Shown one piece after another: positions 22,272 to 33,030 of a stretch of 64,000 nucleotides of DNA. The stretch's first letter is position 1. Each line of letters begins with the position of its first letter. The DNA comes from Brachypterus glaber (Eukaryota; Arthropoda; Insecta; Coleoptera; Kateretidae): assembly GCA_958510825.1 (NCBI GenBank), contig OY294047.1, positions 40,191,229 to 40,255,228 of the forward strand, written 5' to 3'. Below the pieces are notes generated by a model that was not told the DNA's origin, did not search any database, and was given only the letters and a program-made list of their open reading frames with translations. A program made the translations under genes and the position numbers.

Positions 22272-23231
22272 TATGTTTCTACATTTTTAAAAATGTACCA
22301 AATTATTTAATTAATATATTTATATTATATTGTCAATACCATGTACTTTTTGTTGGACTGGCGAGTCTAGCAAAAAGACGTTTTCACGCAGTTCAAACTC
22401 GCCCAGTAATGAGGTGCCACAACACACAAATAATTATTTTATATATTTAAATATAATTCATGTTTTATATTATATAATATAAATATAATATCATTTAATT
22501 AACAAATTTTAATTAATAAATAAACATTTATTATTATCAAGCAGATAGTTATTTACTTAAAATATTAGTAAAAATCATTTTAAACTAGACTTTGTGCTGC
22601 AGACATGTTTGCTATCTAAAATTTTTGCAGTTTAGATAAAGTAACATTTGTTTTAGTTTTAAACTCTCCTTGCAACGAAAGCAAGTTTTATTAAATGCAT
22701 TCACTGGTCTCCATATAAATATATTTATCAATTTTTATTATATCTGAACTAATTCCATATAATACTAAAGCGTTTTGTATAAAACTTTGTCTGAGATAGT
22801 TACGTTTTTAGTATGTCTTAAATAAAAATGATCGCTCAGATACGTTTATGTTTTTAGACTTGTTTTTATTATAACAAGTTGGTAATGTCAGCTTGACATT
22901 AATAACATTGTATGTTTTATTTATATTTTAATAAAATATAATATAATATATAATAATAATAATAAATTTACACGTGTTCATTAAAATTAATTAATAAAAT
23001 TAATTGAATTTGTTTGATAATATAATGTTTAAAATAACTAAAACATTAATAACTAAATAATAATAATAAATAGACTAAAATATATATAAAGTGTCTCTTA
23101 CAGCTTAATGTTCATGGCCTATAATAATTATTAGAATTAACAAAAAATATAAGAAAATAAATAATAATAATAATAAACAATAAACAACAATAAACAACAA
23201 AAAATAATAAAAAACTAAATAAAAATGGTTC
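22272..23231. other. AT-rich stretch with simple AAT/ATAA runs
   Basis: Contains extended A/T-only stretches (22430-22520, 22920-23220) with AATAATAATA runs. A small hairpin ACTGGCGAGT...ACTCGCCCAGT lies at about 22359-22408. No coding sequence is visible. Confidence 0.45.
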
Positions 23232-23447
23232 TATAGTCTGTTTTTTCAAGCAAGATAGTAAACTAAAAATCGCACAGTGAATTATTCTCAAAACAGATTC
23301 GAATATTGGATGTGCAAATATACTGCGTAGTTTATTTTATAAAACATAACTATATTCTATATATAAACATATACTATTCAAACCTGTTGTAAAAATATTT
23401 ACTGTGCGATTAATAATATACTATTTTGCTCGAAAAAACAGACCATA
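23232..23447. mobile_element. TATAGTCTGTTTTTTCAAGC-ended MITE
   Basis: The left end TATAGTCTGTTTTTTCAAGC, then AAGATAGTA and ATCGCACAGT, is mirrored by ACTGTGCGAT, TACTATTTTGCTCGAAAAAA and CAGACCATA on the right. The arms are about 55 bp and the total about 216 bp. Confidence 0.75.
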
Positions 23448-23651
23448 CTAGGCAGAATTCGAACTATTGGTCCTTGAGAAATAACAAACATTAAGTTTAA
23501 AATTGTACAATGTCTACGTATACCAAAATAGTTAGCTTCCGTATCCCGCTTTTACATGTCCTAGCATTCATTTTCTAAGGTTTCTAAAGTAGGTATATTT
23601 TTCGTTAAAGGTTATTTTTCTTGTTTGCTTAGAATTATAAATAAGAAATAA

Positions 23652-23972
23652 ATGTCGTACAGTGAGAAAGAGTCTCCGAATTTTAGAAAAAACTTGTGTG
23701 TCTTGCGTGACAGACACATGCTGCTAGTTAGCTATGATTTAAGAGCATCGGATAGTTACTATCGTATTTATTCCAACTCTACTTTTATGATTTATAAATT
23801 TATAAACACTTGTACTCTTATTATTTGGAGAGCTGGTTACCATTTTCATATCATTATTTTCTGCCGGTTGTATTTTATATATGTATTAAAGTATCATTGT
23901 AAGAAAACCAGCAGCTTCAACGATAACCCAAAACATGCAGTTCCATGGCACAATGTTGCTCCAGACCAGTAA
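23652..23972 (+). CDS. Unassigned 106-codon frame ending in a duplicated segment
   Basis: The frame starts at an ATG after AATAAGAAATAA and shows no motif I recognise. The first 50 residues (MSYSEKESPNFRKNLCVLRD and following) have mixed composition; the middle is hydrophobic. Its last 24 codons lie inside a segment repeated at 25663. There the frame is retained and ends at the same stop (SSFNDNPKHAV then W-NVAPDQ). That makes the C-terminal part more interesting than the rest. It may be a terminal exon read through into its upstream intron rather than a whole gene. Confidence 0.2.
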   Translation: MSYSEKESPNFRKNLCVLRDRHMLLVSYDLRASDSYYRIYSNSTFMIYKFINTCTLIIWRAGYHFHIIIFCRLYFIYVLKYHCKKTSSFNDNPKHAVPWHNVAPDQ

Positions 23973-24140
23973 TTAAATGTGGCTTTTAATGTGTTAAATA
24001 AGTTTTCATGATATGATTATGAAAAAGTTACACATAGACTTTTAACTTAAATAAATATATTTAATAAATATTAATATATTGTAATATATTGTACAGTTTT
24101 TATTATACATTCTACCTAAATGTTATTATGTTGGCTGTAT
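23898..24140 (+). repeat. Direct duplication, copy 1 (possible last exon and 3' UTR)
   Basis: From CATTGTAA through CAGCTTCAACGATAACCC and CCAGACCAGTAATTAAATG to CTACCTAAATGTTATTATG, this matches 25663-25913 with scattered substitutions and one short indel. It contains a stop-terminated frame of about 24 codons, followed by AT-rich sequence with AATAAA signals near 24050-24065. Confidence 0.75.
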
Positions 24141-25662
24141 TTTATTTATGTTTTAAAGTAAATTCAAATAGTTATACAGAAAAATTTTGGGTCCAAGGGG
24201 TAAAAACAGTCTTTTAAAAGTGCTTTTGACATATGTCATGTTAACTTTTTGAACAAATGAGACTTTATAAATTATCATATGTCAAATATTTTTTTTAAAT
24301 ATTGTTTTTACATTTTGGCCTACAGAATAATCGTGTATGATTTTGAAATAGAAATTAAATTTTTAGGGTACCTCATTTCACAACTATTTGGGGCTTCTAG
24401 AACCCAAAGGAAGCGGATGCAGAAACTGGCGATTTCGAAATAGCTTAATTTGAATGTAGATTAAGTCATATATAAAATACAGCCGAGAGAAAATAATGAA
24501 TTGAAAATGGTCCCGCTCTTAGACTATATGGATGATTGAACTTGTCGGTATCGCATTGAAGTTGTTATTTATGGAAGGAATATAGTAACCATAAATTAAA
24601 GAAAATCTGTTTTAAGCAGATATTATATTTATGAGCTTTTTGATTTAATACATTAATTTTTTGTTCTTTTTCATAAAATTTTATGAAATACAGTTATCTT
24701 AGTTTAAAACTATTAGCTTCGTATGTTATGGCGTAAACAACAGTTATGTGATCTATAGAAATGATATTGGAATATATATTTATTTGATTAAAAATTTTCT
24801 TTTTATGTTTGTACAGATAAATGTTGCAAGTTGGGTTGTTTTTGGATGAAATTACTGAAAAGAATCCATACAGATAGCAAAATACTTCAAAGACGACAAC
24901 TTAAAATGCGAAAAAGTACAAACTAGCTGAGATATATCAGATATAAAAGTTTGATGCAAGTATTTGTCTGCAACGAAATGAGACATTCCCAAGCAAACTA
25001 TTCCGACTGCAAATCTCAAAATGGCATCGTTCTCTGCAACAGCAAAAATTCTTTGTCGAAGTTGGTAATATACAGTGCGAATCACAAGGAAACAAAATAT
25101 TAAATTTATTAGGATCTTTTGAAAAGGTATATTTAAAATCAACAAAGAAAATACCTAATAATTTACAGATTTACTGTTTTATAACTTGTTTCACGTAAAA
25201 TCGAAAATATTTTATTTCAAATCGTATTTTGTGCTTTTCGCCTGCAACGATAAGACTTTACATGCTTATAGATACATAAAAAATAAATAAAAAGCCAAAA
25301 TTTCAGCTCTTTTTACATTCCGAAACATACTTTAATTAATTATATTAATTACGAATTTTGACATATGTCTCAATGCACAATTTGGCAACATTGCCCCTAA
25401 CGAAACTTTAAGTATTAAGTGTCGTCACAATAAAAATAACTTTGCACATTGACTACTACAGTGGGGCCAAAGGAAAGGGTCTGTGCTGTTCACTGCTCTT
25501 GACTATAAAATTAAAATATTTTTTTGTGTTTTATTATCATAGTTTTTACGGATTTAACATACTCAACTCAATGTGTAATTAGGCTGGACTTATGTGACTA
25601 GTTTCTTAAGTTTCAGTACGATTATGGACTTATTTTTGAGGTATTTACCCTATAATAACATT
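24141..25662. other. Spacer between duplicated segments
   Basis: No transposon ends are seen. A minus-strand open frame at 24852-25145 (97 codons) contains a TTTTGCTGTTGCAG acceptor-like sequence within it and a mixed-composition stretch (SHFVADKYLHQTFISDISQL). I do not recognise it and do not call it a gene. Confidence 0.35.
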
Positions 25663-25913
25663 GTAAACAAACGAGCAGCTTCAACGATAACCCAAAACAT
25701 GCAGTTCTATGGGACAATGTTGCCCCAGACCAGTAATTAAATGTGACTTTCAATGTCTTAAATAAGTTTCCATGATATAATTTAAAACTAGGTTATGAAA
25801 AAGTTACACATAGACTTTTAACTTATATAAATATATTTAATTAATATTAATATATTGTAATATATTTTACAGTTTTTAATATACATTCTACCTAAATGTT
25901 ATTATGTTGGTTG
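25663..25913 (+). repeat. Direct duplication, copy 2 (possible last exon and 3' UTR)
   Basis: Second copy of the 23898-24140 block, 1.77 kb downstream in the same orientation. In the 24-codon terminal frame, the differences by eye are two adjacent-region replacements (Pro to Leu, His to Asp), one Lys to Gln near the 5' edge and a silent change. It retains the same TAA stop and the downstream AATAAATAT-like stretch. Confidence 0.75.
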
Positions 25914-26183
25914 ATAAACAAAATATATTACTTTTTTTCAGTATGACAAAGAGTCACATTTAGTGCAAGAATAATGCGTTGTTGTCGGGTTTACGATAAT
26001 AAATATTTTCTGAGGAGTTTTTTTTTTCATTTTGTTCCTCATTAACAAACACAGTTTTTTTTCATTTCTTTTCATCATTTTGCACTTTTTTAAACAAAAA
26101 CATTTTTTTCTTATTTAGCACAAAACTCACATTTAAATAAAAAAGTCCAGAAAAGCTCTGATTAGAATTTAAATTAACTCGTG

Positions 26184-26415
26184 AGGGAACGTTCAAGTAT
26201 TACGTAACGCAATTTGTAGCAAAATTCATACACTTCATACCCCGTTTCTCGCGTTATTAAAGGCTGTAGAGATTTCATGTTTTGGCTACCCCCCCCCCAA
26301 ATAGGGGGAGTGTTAGGGGGGTAGCCAAAATATAAAATCTCTACTGCCTTTATTAACGCTATAACTGGGGTATGAAGTGTATGAATTTTGGTTACGTAAT
26401 ACTTGAATGTTCCCT
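26184..26415. mobile_element. AGGGAACGTTC-ended foldback MITE, copy 2
   Basis: The ends AGGGAACGTTCAAGTATTAC and GTAATACTTGAATGTTCCCT flank arms with CATACACTTCATACCCCG, TCTCGCGTTATTAAAGGCTG and GGCTACCCCCCC. The loop is AAATAGGGGGAGTGTTAG. It has the same body as 9661-9897 but different outer ends. Confidence 0.85.
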
Positions 26416-27125
26416 GAGGTAATATTGAACACAAAAATGTCATATACATATAAATGTATATTGTTGCATACAAGTAAACAAGTTACAAAACAAGTCTATT
26501 TAAACTTTCATTGTCGATGAAAAGTAATTTAGAATATTTTTTTTGCAGATATTATGTGCACAACAGTAACATGTAGGAAGATTAACGTGTTTTGTCCAAA
26601 ATAGACATGACAAAAATTTAAATAAAGATAAAGATTAGCAAAAATATTACTCTGGATTTTGTATGTCAAAAAATCATAAGAAATATTTGATATCCACATG
26701 GGCAATTGAATTTTTAATACCTACTATTTTTTCATATATTTTTTAGAAAACAGAGTAGGGAAAAATTTAGATAAATATTAGATATTTTTTTCTTAAAAAA
26801 ACTTTTAAATTAAGTTTAAAATGCAATATCCATAATGTATAACATTTATTTTGTATTTTATATTTTAAAAATAAAATAAAAAATGAGAAACCTTAAGGCC
26901 ACTGTCTTTGATTGTCCCTCATAAAATTAAATTTCAACATGGCTAACTTAATTCTACATTTAATACTAATTTATTTCATTAATTATAAAGTAGCTTTTTT
27001 AAATTTCTCATCCATGGATGTGTTAAATTTATATTCAGAATGTTTGACCGTGCCAAGTAAAAAGCCAGAAAAACAAATTAGGATTGCTATTTTCTCCGTT
27101 TTATGAGAGAGGTAAACCGCAGAGG
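26416..27125. other. AT-rich stretch without recognised features
   Basis: No inverted repeats, splice-bounded open stretches or RNA genes are recognised. Two overlapping frames near 26912-27291 on opposite strands show no motif. Confidence 0.45.
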
Positions 27126-27129
27126 AATT

Positions 27130-27310
27130 CAGGTGTACAAATAGCAGGCAATCTTGGGGAAATCTTTCAAGGTTACTAGGTAATCTGAAGGTATTCTTTA
27201 AAGATTTCATCTTTTTCGGAGGAAATTTAGAAACGAGGTAATCTTTGAAGGAAATCTGGAGGAAATCTTTGAAGATTTCCTCCAAAAACAAATTCAGGTG
27301 TACAATATTT
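27130..27310. repeat. GGAAATCTTTGAAG repeat block
   Basis: Flanked by AATTCAGGTGTACAA at both ends (27128 and 27290) in direct orientation. The interior repeats variants of GGAAATCTTTGAAG and contains a perfect 11-bp-arm hairpin GGAGGAAATCT...AGATTTCCTCC at 27258-27283. It looks like an eroded small insertion or a simple internal amplification. Confidence 0.5.
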
Positions 27311-28426
27311 TGTCAGCGGCTTACCCCTCGCTGTTATGATAGTAGGTACACAAAACAAAATTATTTTATTTAAGCAATTGATAAAATTAATATTCAGTAT
27401 TAAAAAATAATATTTCTTATTTCATATTATGAATGACGGTGGTCCAGAAAGAAGTTACGACCTAATGCAACTTCTAAAATTGGGTTTTTATTTAATATCT
27501 TTGAGCTTACATGAGCTACAGTAAAAGTTTTTAAGATTAATAAGAGCTATTATTTTATATAATTTCTATTTAGAACCTTTAACCAAAGGCGAGAGAAATG
27601 AAAGGCGTCACTTTTGTCCATTTTTTTAGTTTTTTTCACCGGAAGGTGCTGATAAAATTTTACATCTATCGTAATTAACTTCTTTAGGAATTACAATAAC
27701 TATATTTTTATTTTACACTACGAACAGTTATTGTAAAATTTACAATAAAAACCCATGTTTATTTCACTAAATAATATTCGCAAAATTTTGTAATTATTAC
27801 AATTTTTTTTTGTCAGAAATTTCTTGAAAATTTTACAAAATTTTGTTAAACTAATTATAGAAATATATGTATTTATTGTAAATTTAAAAATCTGGACGTG
27901 TCGGCGTGTGGTATCATTCTTTGGTAAATAGCAAGTCCTCTAATTGGTAGAATCGCAACTTCATTGTAAAGTGTTTATAATTTCTTGTGTACTTGTATAG
28001 TTCTTAAAAACTTAACTTTTTAAAAACTAAATATGACGATTTTTTTCCGGTTTAAAAAATAAACATACTGTTTTTTTACCGAGACCAGCGGATTTCGCAG
28101 AGACCACCCAGAAGCCAAAGGATTGCAATTGACCGCGGTTATATCTCTCTCGGCTTGTCATTGAACATAATTTTTAGGACTGTCATTCTCATATATCTTT
28201 ATTACGTTAATAACTGCTGCAGATATATCTTTTTATATAAAATTAAAAACTTTGTATTTTAATTTGTAAAAAGGATTGTCAGCATATCCAAAAAATATTT
28301 TCTGTATATCTTATTAGCAAGTAGCTTAAACAAAAATAGTCTTTAATTAAACAAAAAAATATATTTAAACAATACTGCTGCATATGCAAAAAAATTGAGT
28401 CCTTGTAAAAATGGTGGTATAGGGGA
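27311..28426. other. AT-rich stretch with partial inverted AATTTTGTAA blocks
   Basis: ATTACAATAACTATATT near 27690 and AGTTATTGTAAAATTTACAA near 27724 are mirrored, suggesting a degraded small palindrome at about 27650-27890. No gene is recognised. Confidence 0.4.
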
Positions 28427-28430
28427 TTAA

Positions 28431-28836
28431 CACGTTGACTGCCAAGGGGTATTTTGTAAAATCACCCAGGGGGCCAAGTTGTCAAACTGTGCCATATGAC
28501 TTAATAGCCTCATTAAATTTCCCATAAAGACCATTAGCCCTATTATTTTTGATTACATTTAATTTTTTTAGGTTTTTTGCTGTCATTCATATATGAATGA
28601 CGTGGCCCCCCAGGCATTGTAAAACCAGCATCTTTCCGTGTCTGGCCCAACCAAGCATAGTACTATGTTCCCCATAGGCCACACCAATAATACTACATAG
28701 TTATTCGCCTTTAGCGGCGTTCAGATATGAATGCCGCGACCGCCGAGAGTAAACAGTAAAAATCCATATATGAATGCCGTGGCCCACAGGGAAACAATAC
28801 TTTCTTTCATATATGAATGACATGGCAGTTAACGTG
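28431..28836. mobile_element. piggyBac-type MITE with TTAA duplication
   Basis: It is bounded by TTAA at 28427-28430 and 28837-28840. The inverted ends are CACGTTGACTGCCA and TGGCAGTTAACGTG. Four internal modules centre on ATATGAATG followed by ACGTGGCC or CCGTGGCC: TTCATATATGAATGACGTGG near 28588, CAGATATGAATGCCGCGACC near 28721, CCATATATGAATGCCGTGGC near 28773 and TTCATATATGAATGACATGG near 28805. The 406-bp length has no coding capacity. The TTAA target is diagnostic of the piggyBac superfamily, so mobilisation would need a transposase from elsewhere. Confidence 0.85.
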
Positions 28837-29079
28837 TTAATAAAACGTTAGATAGAGTTGCAAATAAGAAAATATTGGAGAGAATTGAGAATAAGCGCAT
28901 TATTGGAAGAAATGATCAAATTGGCACATGAGGGCTTACTTAAAAGTAGTTTGAAGAGATAATATTTCCTAAAAAGGAAGACAAAAAAATTTGTTTTATT
29001 TTAGACTGTATTATGCAAAAACACCTATTTTAAGTAATCCAAACATTAATAGTCATTACGTGTTATATAATCATAGGTT

Positions 29080-29298
29080 ATATCCGGGACCTATTGATTT
29101 AACGGGCTAAACTGCAGGTAGCTGTTTTTTGTTAATTTTGCTTAGAAAATGTTTGAAACTAAATAATACGTTATAAAAAGCCCGAGACCACAGGCCAAGA
29201 GCTTTTTTATGAATTATTAAGTTAAAAACATTTTCTTAAAAGCAAACAGCTGCTTGTAGTTAAGGTGGTTTAAATCATTAGGTGGAGGGGTATATTTT
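29080..29298. mobile_element. Foldback MITE, CAGCTGTTTGC/TTTAGAAAATG family, copy 1
   Basis: The left arm carries TATATCCGGGACCTATTGAT, GGTAGCTGTTTTTTGTTAAT and GCTTAGAAAATGTTTGAAAC. The right arm is the mirrored, more diverged equivalent ending CATTAGGTGGAGGGGTATA. The loop is AAAGCCCGAGACCACAGGCC. A related copy lies at about 34798-34977. Confidence 0.7.
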
Positions 29299-29394
29299 AA
29301 AATTATTTCCTAAAAAAAAGTAGATAAAACAAGCTGCTATATTTTTGGTAACTTTGAGCTATCGGCTTTTTTATAGCGAGATGCCATTTAATCG

Positions 29395-29571
29395 CGGAAA
29401 TAATCACTAGAAAACTATTTGCTTCGGTCAACCAGACGAATAGTGGACCAATTTTCTGGTTGCTGTAACAATTTGTCTTGTTGCTCTCACCAGATGTCCG
29501 GTTTCATAAACCAGAAAAATTGTCATTTCCTATTTGTCTGGTTGCACCAACCAGATCTTTTTTCAGTGATA
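29395..29571. mobile_element. CTGGTTG-rich fragment ending TTTTTTCAGTG
   Basis: It contains repeated AACCAGA and TCTGGTTG motifs on both strands and ends TCTTTTTTCAGTG. That end mirrors the CACTGAAAAAA start of the next element, 10-12 bp downstream. It is probably the right part of a related CACTGAAAAA-ended element. Confidence 0.5.
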
Positions 29572-29580
29572 TAAAATGTA

Positions 29581-30376
29581 CACTGAAAAAAGGAATTAAT
29601 AGTTAAATACGAAAACACCATTTTTCTAGTTGCTGCAAACAGAATTTTGCTATGGGCAAGACAAATTCTTGTGCTTAGCAGATCGTTAAAATCTAAGTAT
29701 TGTTTATGGCAACTATAACAAGTTGTGTTGTTGTCCCAAAAAACTTTTACCTCAAGAAGGAACATGATGAAATCTACCGTATGCTTTGTTTGAAGTGTGA
29801 ACCAACTACGGTGAGGGGCTGGTGGGGAGTGACTATTGTTTACACTTAGTACGCGTAAAGAGAGAAATAATGTGTAAACTCACAGTCTAATGTCGTAAAA
29901 TGACTGACAGAGGTACAGTGTTGCCGATTGGAAACATATACTTTGGATATTTTATTGTAAATTTTAAGAAACATTAGTTCTGTATGAGTTTTATATAAAC
30001 TAGTAGTTTAATTTTAATAGATATTAAATATACTATATTATTAAACGTAATTATAGTATACACAATAAAGTTTTTTACATTTTTAATTTAAGTATAATGA
30101 TTTAAATTCATGATAAGGTGGAAACTACGCAACATCGCTACTAGGTAGCCTGAAAGTCGACTAGCGACATCTACATTTTACACCACAAAGCTGTATCGCG
30201 TTTCCGTTAGTAAATAAACAAACAAAAAGATGACACAAAAAGATGACACCTTCATAAACATTGGTCTGAAATTACTTCTTGAGGTAAAAGTTCTTTGTGT
30301 TGTCCTTATTAGATTTCTGATTTTAGGAACCAGAAAAATATCCGGTTGGTATTTAATTATAGATATTTTTTTCAGT
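29581..30376. mobile_element. CACTGAAAAAA-ended element with long diverged TIRs
   Basis: It starts CACTGAAAAAAGGAATT and ends TATTTTTTTCAGTG. The arms of about 180 bp share TAGTTAAATAC, ATTTTTCTAGTTG, and the well-conserved CAACACAAAGAACTTTTACC / CTTTTACCTCAAGAAG block (29735-29760 against 30266-30300). The central 500 bp is unrelated sequence without a recognised gene. Superfamily not assigned. Confidence 0.65.
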
Positions 30377-30689
30377 GAATGCTTTAATAAACATTTTAAT
30401 TTAAAAGCATAAATCATGTTTTGCAAAGGAAGAACGGTGCATGTATTGCATAAATAACAACAATGTTAAATGCAAATTTTCATTACTCCTCTGCTATTAA
30501 AATTATTTATTGCATCGACTGTTTGATGATCACCGCTATAAATATTCATTTGTTAAACTAGAAATGAAATATAAATATCTTAATTAGTTTCAAATGATAT
30601 GGCTTCTTCCTTATAAAAAGAGATACATTATCTTTTACTCACAAAGCTAGTATAGTATAGCAAGATTTTTAACGGTACGACGAATAATG

Positions 30690-31379
30690 GTATTTTTTTC
30701 ACTACCAGCCTAAAAGCACATCTTTATTACTGTTCTTTTCATTGGTAGAAATATTATTTCTCTAACTATGACGTCAGAGGTTCTAAAAATAATGAAATTG
30801 CACCATGGTTAATAATGAATTTTTATTCAGCTGTTTTGGCATCTGACGTTTCACTTAATTATTAAATCACATTGCTATTTACAAGTGTCTTTAGGCACCA
30901 AATTTATTTATTGCATGATATTAAAAAATATTTACTAAATTAGTACCTATAAAACATGTTTTACAAAAAACCGAAAAGTGAAAATCATTGGCCCATCATA
31001 TTCAACCATAGACTATACAATCTATATATTACCGTAAGGATTACTAGAGGTACAACCCCCGTATATTGATTTTTGTGGCAGTATATTCTCCCTCACAGTT
31101 TTCGCCTGTATCCTTATTTCTGAGGGAGTACCAGAATCATCACTTTGCATTTCACTTTCCATTTTTATATATTTTATTACACTTAATACGGAAACACTAA
31201 CTTAATAATTTTAGCAGATCAACAGAAAATTTATGCCAGAAATGTCAAGTTATTCATTTGGTTTTTTAATGGCGGCGAACGGCTAGCGTGATATTTTAAA
31301 TTTATAAGCTTTTTCATTAAATTTTAGTAAAATAAATAAATAAATAGCTAATTAATCGTACTGGTAGTGAAAAAAATAC
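30690..31379. mobile_element. GTATTTTTTTCACTACCAG-ended element
   Basis: Perfect 19-bp inverted ends, GTATTTTTTTCACTACCAG at 30690-30708 and its complement at 31361-31379. The 690-bp interior is AT-rich and non-coding by inspection, with a TGACGTCAGA motif near 30769. It is likely a non-autonomous DNA transposon. Confidence 0.7.
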
Positions 31380-31394
31380 TATATTTTCCACGTG

Positions 31395-31486
31395 AGTGAA
31401 GATTTAACATTTTAGACCGCGTCTTGCGGGCTTCGCGCTGGCGCGCTCATCCCGCAATTTGACGCAGGTCAAAAATCTTAAACTTC
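31395..31486. repeat. GC-rich hairpin, CCGCGTCTTGCGGG
   Basis: AGTGAAGATTTAACATTTTA, then GACC and GCGTC, then TTGCGGG, mirrors CCCGCAA, GACGC, GGTC and AAAAATCTTAAACTT around a CTTCGCGCTGGCGCGCTC loop. It stands out by base composition. It may be a small MITE or the remnant of one. Confidence 0.7.
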
Positions 31487-31529
31487 TCTTACTTGGTAAA
31501 TAATATACTATTACTTTACTGTTAAAATT

Positions 31530-32520
31530 AAACTGAATATTTAGTTACAAATAGACAGAAAATCGGAAGTTATTATCCTATACAATTTTACTTTCATTTT
31601 TGTTAAAAATACGCAACATTTCACGACCGTCCTTAAATAATAATAATAATAATAATATTTATTGGTACAAATGAAAGTAGTACAATGTTAACAATAGGTA
31701 CAATAAATATGCTGATAGCACAAAAAATGTTTAGAACATTTGCGCGTGCGTAACATACAATAACATATAAACATATAAACAACAATAAAAGTTATAAAAT
31801 ACATAAATATAAAAAGATAATAAAGTCTTAATTAAATTAATAAAAATAAAAATATATAAATTAAAAGTAAAAAATAAAAGTAAGTAAAATATAAAAATTA
31901 AATAACTGCTATATTTGTATAGTAAAATAGGTAAAGTAAAAGAGGTAAGTGGCAAGAAAAACTTGATGTTACTTTTTTTGTGTGCAAGTCAAACTTTTAA
32001 ATAACTCACTAAATAAACTACATAATAAATAATAATAATAATAATAAAAATAATAATAGTATAGTAAGGTAAAAAGACACTTAAAAATAGTATAGGTGGT
32101 AAGTATAGTATATAAAATAAAACAAAAACATAAAAACAACAATACAAAAACAAAAACATAAAAATGGGTAAAATATACATGTATGATGGTTAAAATGCAG
32201 ACATTATAAAGAACATGACTTTAGAACTATAGTGTTTTTAACAAAAATTAAGGTACATACATTTAAATATGATTATAACTTCCTATCCATTTGTAACTAT
32301 ATATTCAGTTACAAATGAATAGGAAGTTATCATCCTATACAAATGTACTTTAATTTTTGTTAAAAACACTATAATTCTAAAGTCACGTACTTTAATATTT
32401 AAGGACGGACATGAAATGTTGCGTGTTTTTAACAAAAATTAAAGTACAATTGTATCTGATAATAACTTCCTATTTCCTATCCATTTGTAACTGAATATTC
32501 AGTTTACTTTTTACACTGCA
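31530..32520. repeat. Composite repeat: GGAAGTTAT...AATTTTTGTTAAAAAC modules around a LINE-like tail
   Basis: GAATATTTAGTTACAAAT, GGAAGTTATTATCCTATACA, TTTTTGTTAAAAATACGCAA and ACGACCGTCCTTAAATA (31540-31640) recur in inverted order at 32392-32510, with two further copies in the palindrome at 32217-32384. Between them, (AAT)n at about 31638-31657 is followed by ATTTATTGGTACAAATG. On the minus strand this reads as a 3' end with an AATAAA signal and a (TTA)n tail, suggesting a retrotransposon or SINE 3' end. Confidence 0.6.
32217..32384. repeat. 168-bp near-perfect palindrome
   Basis: GACTTTAGAACTATAGTGTT, TTTAACAAAAATTAAGGTAC, AACTTCCTATCCATTTGTAA and their complements meet around CTATATATTCAG. 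The arms are about 80 bp with few mismatches. Composed of two inverted copies of the module that also flanks it at 31.55 and 32.45 kb. Confidence 0.8.
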
Positions 32521-32530
32521 GTTAAAATTC

Positions 32531-32597
<67 letters not shown>
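32531..32597. repeat. (ATT)n microsatellite
   Basis: An uninterrupted ATT repeat of roughly twenty units, ending TATCATC. Such runs in this window also mark retrotransposon tails (33511-33566), but no element body is attached here. Confidence 0.9.
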
Positions 32598-32599
32598 CA

Positions 32600-33030
32600 T
32601 CAATTTAATAATGCAACATAGTCGCAGATTTTCAGAAAGAATGTAAAGTTTAACAACATGTTACTGATTATTTCTGTCTTTTTTCTACCTCTGTGCTTTT
32701 ACCAGGACGTGTTGAAAACTACATAAAACTTTTACGTACAGCTTATGGAAATGGGGGCCTCAGTCAATTTGTGAGGAAAAATCTCCTCACAATCCTAATT
32801 TAATACTAAAAGAAAAGATATATCGGATTTTTCTTCTTCTACCTCAGCAAGCAGCTTGATGTTTTTTTATATAAAGGTAACCTGCATTGGCAGCATTGCG
32901 TGAATGCCTTTTTTATAATTTAAAAAATAATATACAATTTAGGACTTTTTACTTAACCGTCCACATATATTGTTGACCACACACATTTGGTTTCATAACT
33001 ATAATTAATATAACCTAATTTTATCAAATT
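32600..33030. other. No recognised feature
   Basis: Sequence between the microsatellite and the 190-bp tandem pair. No paired repeats or exon-like stretch seen. Confidence 0.45.

Noticed and set aside
23898..25913. Interpretation of the duplicated ~245-bp blocks as LTRs of a retrotransposon
   Set aside because: No TG...CA ends, no primer-binding site or polypurine tract next to them, and no gag/pol-like sequence between them.
28431..28836. Regularly spaced ATATGAATG modules considered as a CRISPR-like array
   Set aside because: Only four diverged units at irregular spacing, inside a TTAA-flanked element with inverted ends; CRISPR arrays are not expected in animal DNA.
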